A DNA stretch of 64,000 bases from NCBI RefSeq assembly GCF_000003815.2, contig NC_049995.1:3607896-3671895 (forward strand), written 5' to 3'. Every line of letters begins with the position of its first letter. The stretch's first letter is position 1. Below the pieces are notes generated by a model, which was given only the letters and a program-made list of their open reading frames with translations, searched no databases and was not told the origin of the DNA. This DNA comes from Branchiostoma floridae. Its lineage: Eukaryota > Chordata > Leptocardii > Amphioxiformes > Branchiostomatidae. Positions 12,001-20,056 of the stretch are shown in pieces. The translations under genes were made by a program, and so were the position numbers.

Positions 12001-15000
12001 AAAAGCAAGGATCTTAGATCCTAAGATTCTCTTAGATCAAGAATTCTCTTGTGGTGGGACCGCGTAGCGCAGTGGGACCGTGTTCGCCCCGTCACCGAGA
12101 GGTTGCGGGTTCGAATCCGCCTGCCGTGTTACCGATCTTGTGCCCTTGGGAAAGGCACTTTACACGGCTTTCCTCACTATACTCAGGTGAAAATGAGTAC
12201 CTAGCTTCGGCTCACGGTGATTTACATAATTCACCCGGACGGGAGACCAGGCGCATATGAAAGGGTATGTCACCCCGTAAGGGGCGGTATAACCCCGTCG
12301 TGTGTAAACATGTGCGATCACGTCGACCGATGATGTATGTTCGTCTGTATCTCTGTGGATCTGCCGCTACCAGCCCAAAGCTGCCTAGGCAGTTCCGTGT
12401 AATGAGTTGTATCATTGGCAAATAAATAAATAAATAAAATAAATAAATTCTCCTATATCCTATAAATGTATATTGTTTTACTTACCGATGATCCTCGGCC
12501 GGCTGACGCCTGGCTTCCCGCCGTAGTAAGTGACGAACAGAACCGTCATCATGCTTCCAACATCGGCGGCGCTGCTGATCAGACCAAGCTGACGACTTTG
12601 AAGGCCAAATCTGACAAGAAATTGTCCCAAAATTAATAAAAAGTATATGCATGACCGTCTAGATATCGTTGCAGTTGAAAGAATGTGGTCTTAAAAGTGA
12701 GTAAGCTTGTAGCAGCCCTCGTCACGGTTCACGGTTCGTTATCATGCTTCCGACATCGGCAGCGCTGCTGATCAGACCAAGTTGACGACTTTGAAGGCCA
12801 AACCTGACAAGAAATCGTCCCAAAATTAATAAAAAGTATATGCATGACCGTCTAGATATCGTTGCAGTTGAAAGAATGCGGTCTTAAAAGCGAGTAAGCT
12901 TGTAGCAGCCCTCGTCACGGTTCACGGTTCGTTATCATGCTTCCCACATCAGCCGCGATACTGATCAGACCAAGTTGACGACTTTGAAGGCCAAACCTGA
13001 CAAGAAATCGTTCCAAAATTAATAAAAAGTATATGCATGACCGTCTAGATATCGTTGCAGTTGAAAGAATGCGGTCTTAAAAGTGAGTAAGCTTGTAGCA
13101 GCCCTCGTCACGGTTCACGGTTCGTTATCATGCTTCCAACATCGGCAGCGCTACTAATCAGACCAAGTTGGCGACTTTGGAGACCAAACCTGGCAAGAAA
13201 ACGTCCAAAAAAGTAAATAAAAAGTACATGCATGACCGTCTACTGCAGCTAGATGTCGTTGCAGCTGAGAGAATGCGTTCCCAAAAGTGAGTATTACTAA
13301 GCTTGTAGTAACCCTCGTCACGGTTCATAACTGGAGTACATTTTCTGATTATTTTGGGACGGCGCCACCTACATCGGCTATAAGTAGCTGTCAGAATCGA
13401 TCCAGCCATTGGTTGATTCTAACCCTGATGATAGTGTCTGACAGACACCGAAACGTTGAAAGTAAGTAGTCTCCAAACAGACCCTACGGTGTCTTAAAGA
13501 TAGTATCAAAGCTGGCAAAGGAGTATAGCCGGTCAAAGGGAGTCAAACTGGCACCGTCAAAGTTGGCAAAGGAGTATAGCCGGCCAAAGGGAGTCAAACG
13601 GGCACCGTCAAAGTTGGCAAAGGAGTATAGCCGGCCAAAGGGAGTCAAACCGGCACCGGAGGCGGTGCGGCTATATATAGTCCTTTACCAGCCTTAAACA
13701 CATATCTAAGGCATCATAGGGTCTGCTTGGAGACTAGTTAGTAAGTTAGTTAGTTGACCAGAGTTACCAACCTAGGATTGATGTGTTCAAAAATTGTACT
13801 TTCCCAGAACTATCGTAGAGTGGAATTAGTTATCACCAAGTACAGTAGGGGCATCTTCTCTGGGTAGTTTTAAAGAACGCTTGCAGATAGATGTGCAAAA
13901 GTTAGGTGTGATGGGTCGTTCGGTGTAATATAACCAGCTGCTGCCGCGCCGCGTGCCTGCGAAGCTGGTGTGTTACGCCGAACGGCGGTTATACCGGCTA
14001 TATAGATACAGATACTATCTCGGTTGTGTTTGAAGAGCCTTACTCTATGAGTATTTTTAACTCTTTACTGATGACCTTACCGTTTCTCCATGGTGGTCAG
14101 CATCCCGACGACATAAGAACCTCCTGACAGATACGTCATGATGACCAGACACCAGCACGGCAGAAACAGCTTGGGATTGGCCAGGCGGGCAGCCCATCTG
14201 AAAAAGAAACAAACATACATCTAGTAGTTTAATGAACAATTAGTACTAAAATCTAAGATACCTCTCCGTATAATATCTATTAGTGCGAGTTTTTTTGTGT
14301 GAATTTTTGTTGTAGTCATTATTGTGATTTTCTTGCTGAATCTGTTTGAAACTTTCTTACTGACTCCCAAAAGTCGCTGGTATTGATGGGTGTTTAACTC
14401 CCATACTCGTTCGCAGTAGTGCTATGTAGAGAAAGCAGCATGTACTCTCAAAGCAGAGGTTGAAGAGGAACATCGTGAGAAAAAGGTCACGATTTTCCCC
14501 ATCAACCTCTGCTTGGAGAATATATGTACCATTCTCATTCTCCTGCACCAAGTCTTTGGTATGACTCGGCCGTGGATCGAACACACGGCCTACAGGTGGG
14601 GTCACACCTGCGTATATATTTAAGTCCGTATGAGGCGCGCATGGGACGGGAGTATTTACCTCCACCAGGCTCCACAGGTCGTTGAAAAAATAATAGAAAT
14701 TGGACAAACGTAAACAGGTAACATGTCAGACGAGTTTGCTGGGTCGCTAATCATACTTCTCGGTCAGGTAGCTCATGTTATCTATCTATATTTGTCCAAT
14801 TTGTACTATTTTTCCCGCGACCTGTGGAGCCTGGTAGAGACTAAGAGCGTCATACGCACCTCAAACGGACTTGAATATATACGCACGTGTGACCCCACCT
14901 AAAGCTGGGTTTACACCTGCGTATATTTTCAAGTGCGCGTGAGTTCCGCATGAAATTTTGTCAATACGCGGCCGAACGCCCAACATTTGGAATTTTTTTG

Positions 15001-17240
15001 GAATAAATTAAATTGTACGTCGAGCCCACCTGGCGTTTGAATTACGACTTCAGCGTTTTCATTTCGCATGAGATGCGTATGATTGCAACTGAAATACGCA
15101 ACAAAATTTTCCGTACTGCGAATAGATTCGTATGGGGTACGTATGCTGGGCGTTTTCCGGACGCACACAACGTCTACTGACCGCATGCCTGACGCACCTG
15201 GTGCTAACTGCATTCCAAACGCATTTCAGGTGTGTCAGAGGAACAGTTTCTGTTACATATACTTTTGTTTGCGAGCATTGCCAATAGAGTATTTTTGTTA
15301 GAGGAACCCTTTGTACTACGTATGCTTTTGTTTACAGGCAGTGCAAGTAGAACATTGACAAGTAAACAGTGAAGAGGTTTTTTTATTCATTTGCGAAGCA
15401 GTGAAGCAGTGACACTGTGATTTTACAGTAATGTGGGCCATCATTTACCTTAAGAAGTTATGTGCACTGTTAAGATTGTGTTTGTTTTCACTTTGTCCTT
15501 AATGATTTCCCCTATCATCTTAGTATTTCAAGTACTATAAAAATCACACCCATACACAACACAAAACGTATTCAAGATCTTTATCAAACACGTAAATTAA
15601 ACAATTATGAAACCTTACGCCCTCTTTCAAAGCTGTAATATGGCTCTATATTTCACCTTTATATCATGTGGTTCTACACACAAAAAAAGTGCCATTATCA
15701 GCAAATTAAGTCAAATATCTGTTACACAAAATGGCACGTGTGTCACACAAATTGACCCAGTGCTTGAGCAGGTTCCTCTACATCTTCCCGTCCCTGGAGG
15801 CTCTGTTGGGACCAGTGTCCTGCATTCATGGTGTCCTGCAAGTTGTGACCATCTCTCCATGCCCGGGGTACAAATTCGTCGGTCCTGGCCTGGATCTGAC
15901 ATCATAAACCGGAAGATTCCAAAAAATCCCTATCGACCAGAGGATTTGTCCATTCTGTCCAGAGCTAATAGAAGACGAATATCACTTTATGGTTGTATGT
16001 CCCAAATATTCCGATATACGCAATTCTCTATACAGAAGGCTGTCATTTTGTACACAAGGATTTATCCAAATGGACCTGAAGTGCAAATTCAAATACATAA
16101 TGACATGTGACAATCCCTGCATGGCAGATATAGGAAAATATATCAAAGAAGGTTTAGACATTAGAAATTCCCCAAATGATTGTAAAAGCCTCCAATGATT
16201 GTAAGAAACTTATCCCATACTACAACTCCTGTATTAGTTAGATAAGCCTTAAGTTAAGTTATAGCACTGTAGTTATGTAGATGCCATACTTTGTACCTCG
16301 TACAATTGTTGTGCAATAAAGTTATATACATCTTGAGATGATTTTTTTTTGTCTGGAGTCAGATGCACCTTCGTATTTATTCCAAATCTGGAGTGTGCGT
16401 CGATCACGCTATCATTACGCGTAGTATGCGAAAAGCGATCGCAGAACGCACGGTACTAAATCGTGATCTATGTGTGCATTCGTTATACGGTCGCTCATGG
16501 TGCGTTGTGTCTGCGCTGTAAGAACGCTATGTACTCGCAATACCGCGATTTCCGCGTATTACTGCGTATAAAGCGCAAACATGTAGCGTCTTCATAGCGC
16601 AATCGACCGACGTGGGACCACTGTATTGCGCATCCATAACGTTTTGGGCACCAAACTGCGTACGAATGATAGTTTTGTGCATGTCCAAAACTATCAGGCG
16701 GACTGGGCGTATATTTTCGTTTGCCTGCGTACGTGAAACTTTCTAAAGACGATTCAGATGCGATAGAGGTGCGACTTGTGCGTGCGGCCGCGTATTGAAG
16801 AAATCAGTCAAAATGTCGAAAAATGTCAAAACGGAACTCATGCGGATGAAAATATACGCAGGTGTAAACCCACCTTTACCGAAGCAAGCAAGGCTAACAC
16901 CGAATGCAATGCGAGCGCTCTACCCACTTATTCCTTTTATCAGTGTTAAACCAGAGCATTACAACACAGGTCACAGAACTAGGCCTGTTTTTCAAGTAAG
17001 CCTGGAGAACAAATACATACCATCTAACAACAACAAAAACATCACAGCAATATAACAACATAACAACAGATGTCCAAACAATATTTTCAACAAAATATTC
17101 TAATTTGTCTATTTTGTCTTAATATTTTAGGCCCAAAAAAATTGTCCGTTTTCTAAGACGTCACATTTGTGTTCACCTTGGTTGCAGGCGCCGATTCCGC
17201 AGCTGACATCCTTGTCCTGCGCATGCGCGCTTTTAGACAT
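2941..17240 (-). CDS. Gene A: OATP/SLCO-family organic anion transporter with a repeat-expanded Kazal loop
   Basis: Predicted 12-transmembrane plasma-membrane uniporter/exchanger of amphipathic organic anions (family knowledge). Coding exons in transcript order: 17240-17177, 14197-14081, 12610-12486, 11398-11289, 10882-10781, 10223-10130, 9659-9441, 8908-8768, 8285-8124, 7386-7188, 6494-6296, 5947-5070, 4492-4428, 3951-3665, 3051-2941. Total about 957 residues, long for the family (about 650-750 usual) because of the Gly/Pro repeat in exon 12. Seen directly: the OATP hallmark WVGAWW in exon 7, a Kazal-like cysteine domain (SPVCGMDGVTYFSACHAGC) in exon 11, and IPSPIYFG...STCRLW before the last membrane segments. 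All introns from exon 2 onward are GT/AG with matching phases. The first exon does not join in phase to exon 2 as read here (one base off). It lies 8.5 kb downstream of gene B on the same strand. Family assignment is secure; substrate and orthology are not. Confidence 0.9.
3230..3335 (+). mobile_element. LINE/SINE 3' tail fragment
   Basis: GCATTTAGCCCATATGGGCAAGGTCATGCAAATAAAG followed by (ATTGTC)n. The same tail motif (CATTTAGCC...GCAATAAA) recurs at about 3488, 9895, 11109 and 58786, and inverted at 3535, 18711 and 59510. Confidence 0.7.
3535..3640 (-). mobile_element. LINE/SINE 3' tail fragment, inverted
   Basis: TTTGCAAGTTCGTGCCCGAG followed by GGCTAATTGCAAGTACATGGTA. An almost identical copy lies at 18711-18800. 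Confidence 0.7.
3665..3951 (-). CDS. Gene A exon 14 (TM11-TM12)
   Basis: Encodes FIPSPIYFGVLIDSTCRLWN, cysteines TTCGERGAC, TM12 and a cytosolic tail ending NDIASSLGNLAGSIK. Acceptor TTACAG, donor GTATAA. In gene B this exon continues without interruption to the stop codon. Confidence 0.92.
4428..4492 (-). CDS. Gene A exon 13 (loop into TM11)
   Basis: Encodes SLTPETKSLGMGVQIVFYRL then LG. It is 65 nt, the same as the matching exons of genes B and C. Donor GTAAGT, acceptor TTCTATAG. Confidence 0.92.
5070..5947 (-). CDS. Gene A exon 12 (Gly/Pro repeat linker and TM10)
   Basis: An 878-nt exon starting KYSNCGCLAKLPPEVLMKIA, then about 200 residues of a 14-residue unit close to GMPDSGGQRPGTGA, then SFAIGAPCPQICGQWKYF and TM10, ending IPSIIAALR. 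The C-x-C and the PCPQIC cysteines are those that normally close the Kazal loop; here they are pushed about 235 residues apart. The homologous gene C exon is only 176 nt. Its length is a multiple of three plus two, matching the phase of both gene B versions, so the expansion keeps the frame. Confidence 0.9.
5250..5836 (-). repeat. 42-bp coding minisatellite in gene A exon 12
   Basis: About 14 imperfect tandem copies of a 42-bp unit encoding variants of GMPDSGGQRPGTGA. Units differ by substitutions (GNGTGIPDSS, ANGEGMPDSG, STGAGMPDPA), and one carries two extra residues (GTGDGAGIPD), so homogenisation is incomplete. Because the period is a multiple of three, long open frames also appear on both strands here; they are by-products. 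Confidence 0.93.
6000..6125. repeat. TAGA/GAGA microsatellite
   Basis: Runs of TAGATAGA and AGAGAGACA in the gene A intron between exons 11 and 12. Confidence 0.8.
6296..6494 (-). CDS. Gene A exon 11 (Kazal-like domain of extracellular loop 5)
   Basis: Encodes SPYMPNAPQLAAEDANLLSP followed by a cysteine-rich core with CNGECSCSTEKYSPVCG and DGVTYFSACHAGC. This is the disulfide-bonded Kazal-like module of OATPs. In this family it is structural or trafficking-related rather than a proven protease inhibitor. Partial copies of its acceptor side lie at 6591-6900. Confidence 0.93.
6591..6900 (-). pseudogene. Partial copies of gene A exon 11
   Basis: 6591-6657 repeats 6426-6494 (start of the Kazal exon with its acceptor side, reading SPYMPNAPQLAAEESNLLSP), displaced by about 165 bases. 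Shorter remnants with the same AGGGGCTGTGG junction occur near 6772 and 6886. None contains the cysteine core or a donor. Confidence 0.8.
7188..7386 (-). CDS. Gene A exon 10 (TM8-TM9)
   Basis: Encodes PTMIVGFLASGLIIRRFKLS, a second hydrophobic segment (FVGMFFFTC) and VPPMAGVTIPYGY leading into the Kazal loop. It is 199 nt in both A and B. Donor GTATGT, acceptor TCCCAG. Confidence 0.92.
7890..8095. repeat. Dispersed repeat, inverted partner of 13815-14030
   Basis: About 200 bases including TAGCCGGTATAACCG, ACACCAGCTTCGCAGGCACG and CTACCCAGAGAAGA. The same sequence occurs in opposite orientation at 13815-14030 with few differences. Confidence 0.85.
8124..8285 (-). CDS. Gene A exon 9 (TM7 and start of TM8)
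   Basis: Encodes MAKSLKDILTNGTFMMLCFS, then GAYSFMPKYMEVQFGVPKS, typical of OATP TM7 and the following loop. It is 162 nt, identical in length and phase to gene B exon 9. Acceptor TTTTTTTAG, donor GTAAGT. Confidence 0.92.
8768..8908 (-). CDS. Gene A exon 8 (large cytosolic loop)
   Basis: Encodes a highly charged segment, MKRPENDDDEVEKEEKS, then QRMLPMMDTGRKEPLLDSTR, matching the cytosolic loop between TM6 and TM7. Gene B has KRPPDSDVVQKKDKSEKKK at this place. Acceptor TTTTGCAG, donor GTACTC. Confidence 0.88.
9056..9215. mobile_element. MITE
   Basis: Inverted ends TTCTCCAAGCAGATCGTACG and CGTACGATCTGCTTGGAGA extend inward over about 50 bases (GATAGTATCAAAA...). Related to 13467-13736. In the gene A intron between exons 7 and 8. 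Confidence 0.8.
9441..9659 (-). CDS. Gene A exon 7 (TM5, OATP signature, TM6)
   Basis: Encodes TM5 (SSMVFAIGIPIGFIMGAF), the loop VDIDKGIDPSEFGLTSDNPL and the family signature WVGAWWLGLF running into TM6 (MPMFFFPA). It is 219 nt, the same as gene B exon 7. This is the most diagnostic exon for OATP membership. Confidence 0.93.
10130..10223 (-). CDS. Gene A exon 6 (TM4 end and loop)
   Basis: Encodes FLYGIGGTPVRPLGTTYIDD and QVSRRSAPVYFG. The G-x-G/S-G-T-P-x-x-P-L-G-T-T-x-I-D-D pattern is typical of OATPs. It is 94 nt, as in gene B. Acceptor TTTGCAG, donor GTGAGT. Confidence 0.9.
10385..10780. repeat. Degenerate minisatellite beside gene A exon 5 donor
   Basis: Imperfect units of about 90-100 bases with recurring TGACGTAGGCAACATGTGTG and GGTAATGCACC strings. 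It ends at the donor of exon 5, whose sequence resembles the unit. Confidence 0.7.
10781..10882 (-). CDS. Gene A exon 5 (extracellular loop 2, start of TM4)
   Basis: Encodes GPCMANRTVSSCGSEEEKAV and then SSKGGWLALFLFAQ. NRT is a sequon and two cysteines frame it. It is 102 nt, identical in length and phase to gene B exon 5. The donor GTACGTCATC abuts an intronic minisatellite that carries similar TACGTCAT strings. Confidence 0.87.
11289..11398 (-). CDS. Gene A exon 4 (TM3)
   Basis: Encodes VGALLLAAAATLSGMTHFIT and an extracellular stretch with two N-x-T/S sequons (FNSTDNSTNQ). Acceptor ACACAG, donor GTGAGC. The counterpart in gene B is 119 nt and encodes GVGLLGLALGAFLSGLPHFV. Confidence 0.87.
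11801..11912. mobile_element. Foldback MITE
   Basis: TACGCCAAAAAGCAGTTATT at the left is complementary to AGTAACTGCTTTTTGGCGTA at the right; arms about 50 bases. Partial relatives occur near 8424 and 4770. Confidence 0.8.
12048..12446 (+). mobile_element. tRNA-derived SINE
   Basis: Pol III A-box-like TAGCGCAGTGG at about 12065 and B box GGTTCGAATCC at about 12107, then a non-tRNA body and an (AAATAA)n tail. Short direct repeats AATTCTC at both ends may be the target duplication. It lies in the gene A intron between exons 3 and 4. Confidence 0.82.
12486..12610 (-). CDS. Gene A exon 3 (TM2 and first cytosolic loop)
   Basis: Encodes FGLQSRQLGLISSAADVGSM, then a hydrophobic stretch and YYGGKPGVSRPRIIG, the conserved TM2-TM3 loop of OATPs. 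It is 125 nt, exactly as in gene B exon 3. Acceptor CTTGTCAG, donor GTAAGT. Three partial copies of this exon lie just upstream. Confidence 0.9.
12550..13322. repeat. 193-bp tandem repeat made of gene A exon 3 and intron
   Basis: Four units start at 12550, 12743, 12936 and 13129 (period 193). The first includes the 5' half of the true exon 3 and its acceptor. The other three carry the same exon half and acceptor, followed by intron sequence, and lack the exon's donor half. Confidence 0.92.
13467..13736. mobile_element. MITE with internal 51-bp repeats
   Basis: Ends TAGTCTCCAAACAGACCCTA and ATAGGGTCTGCTTGGAGACTA are inverted. Inside, 13511-13665 has three 51-bp units (GGCAAAGGAGTATAGCCGG...). 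Confidence 0.8.
13815..14030. repeat. Dispersed repeat, inverted partner of 7890-8095
   Basis: Reverse-complement copy of 7890-8095, just downstream (in the transcript) of gene A exon 2. Confidence 0.85.
14081..14197 (-). CDS. Gene A exon 2 (TM1)
   Basis: Encodes WAARLANPKLFLPCWCL and the rest of the first membrane segment, ending TTMEKR. Acceptor TTTTTCAG, donor GTAAGG. It parallels gene B exon 2 (120 nt), which encodes WAAWLANPKLFVLCWCL. Confidence 0.88.
14580..14890. mobile_element. Foldback element next to the composite
   Basis: 14583-14705 (GTGGGGTCACACCTGCGTAT ... ATAGAAATTGGACAAA) is inverted relative to 14775-14890. Both arms contain the CACAGGTCG / CGACCTGTGG block. Confidence 0.6.
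14901..16880. mobile_element. Inverted-repeat element carrying the LINE fragment
   Basis: Left end GGGTTTACACCTGCGTATAT (about 14907) is the reverse complement of the right end near 16851-16875. The interior is low-coding and contains the LINE 3' end, giving a composite of about 2 kb. Confidence 0.6.
15931..16336 (+). mobile_element. 5'-truncated LINE 3' end
   Basis: Reads DQRICPFCPELIEDEYHFMV, VCPKYSDIRNSLYRRL and on to a stop at 16198. The C-P-x-C...H...C knuckle is typical of the C-terminus of non-LTR retrotransposon reverse transcriptase proteins. The 3' UTR ends TGTGCAATAAAGTTATATAC. It sits inside a larger inverted-repeat element (14901-16880). Confidence 0.75.
17177..17240 (-). CDS. 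Gene A exon 1 (N-terminus, tentative)
   Basis: ATG at 17240-17238 in the context CGCCATGT, followed by a short hydrophilic segment ending DVSCGIGACNQ. This aligns with DVRCGVLCCKPK at the same place in gene B, which supports the frame. The donor is GTGAAC at 17176. An acceptor-like TTACAG lies just upstream (17267-17272), so a 5' non-coding exon is likely. The exon ends in phase 1, but exon 2 needs phase 2. A one-base assembly error, a missed micro-exon or another donor must explain this. Confidence 0.55.
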
Positions 17241-17307
17241 GGCGAATGGTTGTTGGTCACCTCTTTAGATCCTGTAAGGAAGGAGGGAATGGTAGAAAGT
17301 ATGTCAG

Positions 17308-17690
17308 ACAAAGTCCTTCCCGCGCCTGATGGTAGTACTTAGTAGCCCTGGGCCAGAAAACTTTGTGCAGTCACCACAGCAGCGGGGCTAGTCCACTGGT
17401 TACGTAAAGTGGTGTACGTGTGCTCAACTTCCATACTCTTTCCTACGCATGCTGAGTGCTAAGCAGAGAAAGCTGCCGGGTTGGGCCCCGGTTTGGATGT
17501 GTCGTAGGACTTAGCAAAGTGAAAGTCCTTCCCGCGCCTGATGGCTCACTGGGCGGCACCCATCTCCGTTTCAGTAGCCCTGGGCCATACAACTTTGTGC
17601 AATCACTACAGCAAGGGGCTAGGTCCACTGGTAGTGGTATGTGTTCCAACTCCCATACTCTTTCCCCAATGCAGAGCCTAGGGAAAGAGA
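17308..17690. repeat. Two copies of a dispersed repeat
   Basis: 17308-17470 and 17515-17690 share AGTCCTTCCCGCGCCTGATG, GTAGCCCTGGGCCA and CATACTCTTTCC. They look like degenerate tRNA-related SINE copies upstream of gene A exon 1. Confidence 0.6.
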
Positions 17691-18710
17691 TGTTGTGTTT
17701 CCTGTTTTCCTACCTACAATAGGAATACCTGCCGACCCTAGACTGTTCTTGGGTTTGCAGTGGAGTCACATATAGCTTCCAGTTAGACTTTTTGTTAAGC
17801 CTTTTGAAGTAAAAGATTGCTTGTTCTATCTAATGCAGGATAAATGTAATGCTATCCACTGATCTGATTTGTAACCATTATGCACAAACTTAAAGTTTGA
17901 CACCGAAAACATACGTGTCCTCATGCATTTCAGTTGTACCTGGTCAAAATCACTAGATGCACTACAGAGGCCAAAGTCTACAAAAATAAAACAAGAGAAA
18001 ATCCCTACCAAACGACCCTATTTTTTTTCAGGACTGAAACAAGAAACGCAGCAATTTTTTTCCACGGGCCTAAGCAGAGAAAGCAGCATGTACCATTTTT
18101 ATAGTCTTTTGTATGACTCGGCCGGGGATTTAACTCATGACCTACCGAATGCAAGGGAACACTCTACCCACGCAAACCCGTCATTGCAGAACGTTCGAAC
18201 ATATGTAAACACAAACAGCAACACTACGGCAAAACAAAACATTGCAACAAAAACAGCCACAGTCCACATATCATGTTAAATCCTTGACACTTAACGAGCC
18301 AAAACTTTATGAATTGGCAGCAGTCCATATTCAACATGATAACACATGTAAATCTAACATAAAATTGAGCTTACGTTGTAGAATTCATGCATGTCACTTT
18401 AAGCGAGTTTTGATGGTCTGTGCACTATGTTGCAAAAGAGATAGAAAGCATAGGATAAAAGCTACACAAAAGGTACGTTTCAACAACAAGACAAGTCAAA
18501 AGACAGAAACCTTGAAAATCCCTCCCGACCGCGAGCATGTATACATCCCAAGTAACCTTCGCGGCTTACTACAGACTACAACTGACCATACGGTCGTTGA
18601 CCTTTCGCTTCAGTTGCGACCGTACGGTCACTGCTATTCAAATGAACTACAGACAAGTTTACGACACATGTTGTCTAAAATGCCCGGTCAAAGACCGTAA
18701 TATAATGGAA

Positions 18711-18800
18711 GAAGTTTATTTGCAAGTTCGTGCCCGAGGGCTAATTGCAAGTACATGGTATACACATAGTGACAATGGACAGTCATAAACAATATTCTAA
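18711..18800 (-). mobile_element. LINE/SINE 3' tail fragment, inverted
   Basis: Near-copy of 3535-3640, including GACAATGGACAGT and AACAATATTCTA at the far end. Confidence 0.7.
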
Positions 18801-19100
18801 TCTTATATGAATTATAACATTGAGCATATCGGTACGGATTTGTTTATAAATAAAATGGCAGGGCAGGGCAGGGACGTGGGCCTTTCAAACCGCCCGAAAC
18901 AGATTCTACAGGACAGAAAATTCAGGCCACAGAAGCCGTCATGGAGTTAGTATGATTAGATACGTCAGAAAGCTGCCTCACAAGTCGTGACGTCACACCA
19001 CCTACATGACCAATGACCGCGTAGCATTATTGACACTCGTGTCTGTTCTTGAAATATACCCCCGCATAACCTCCAGTATGGTAAAACAATGCCTTTCAGA

Positions 19101-19315
19101 TACTGTAAATGCATTTAAGTTCGCGGGGATTTAATTTCGCACTGGCGGGAGAAAGGACTTTTCGCGGTGGTTTTGATTTCGCCGTAGCACCATGCATTGT
19201 AGTCTCTTACTGCCATGGAAAGTGTTCGCGGTGGTTTTAAGTTCACGGTGAAGCGCGCGGCCAGCGCGAAAACAGCGAACATTAAACCACCGCGAAAGTT
19301 TCTGCATTTACAGTA
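19101..19315. mobile_element. MITE with TACTGTAAATGC ends
   Basis: Inverted ends TACTGTAAATGCATT and TGCATTTACAGTA; several TTCGCGGTGGTTT strings inside. A TA target site is plausible (Tc1/mariner style). Confidence 0.75.
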
Positions 19316-19352
19316 TAACACAATCTCATTTCAAAGACGCCTGAAGTTTGTC

Positions 19353-20056
19353 TTAAAGGCATACTACGCAGTTTTTTGCGCTCAAATTTGAAATATTCTA
19401 GAATTAAGAAATATCAGATTTACTACTACTTTTTGTCACTTTTTGACACTTTTGTGTCATTATTTCACGTTTGCAATGTAAAGGATTAGCCTACAAACAT
19501 TCCGCTCTAGGCACCCTGTAACCTTGTGTCCCCCCCAAGTTAGACCCTCCGGGTCTTGCTTGCCACTGGTAGGTCCCCCGGGGTGGGGTAATCAGTTAGC
19601 ACATGCATGGCAGACTGCAGATAAAGAACACAATGGAGACCTTCTTTGGAAACACCTATATCTAATCATTCTAAAATAGCATATAATCATGAACTTATTA
19701 GTCTATTTCGTAGGATATCAACAAGCTAAGGTCATATTCCCTTCAAAACTGCCAGAAACCTTGTACAGAAAGCTAGTCTACTGTACTCAGAGGAACTGTC
19801 AACTGGCCCCCCACTGGGAAGCCAGGCTGATAAGCAAGAAACAACAACACACAGAGGCAGTAACCAGCCTGTGCCCATCTGTTTCTTGGAAGATCACAAT
19901 TTTTATACATCATGCTTATGTGGTGCATTGATGTCGCAGCATCTCTCAATGAATATTGGTATGCAATGCTATAGGGTTGATTGAACTAACAATGTAAAGA
20001 AAAAGTAGGAAAAGCTACTTTTTGTTTTGTTCAAAAATCCCGTAGTATGCCTTTAA
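19353..20056. mobile_element. Non-autonomous element with TTAA ends
   Basis: TTAAAGGCATACTACG at the left and CGTAGTATGCCTTTAA at the right are perfect inverted ends that begin and end with TTAA, as piggyBac-type targets do. The interior codes for nothing recognisable. Confidence 0.65.
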
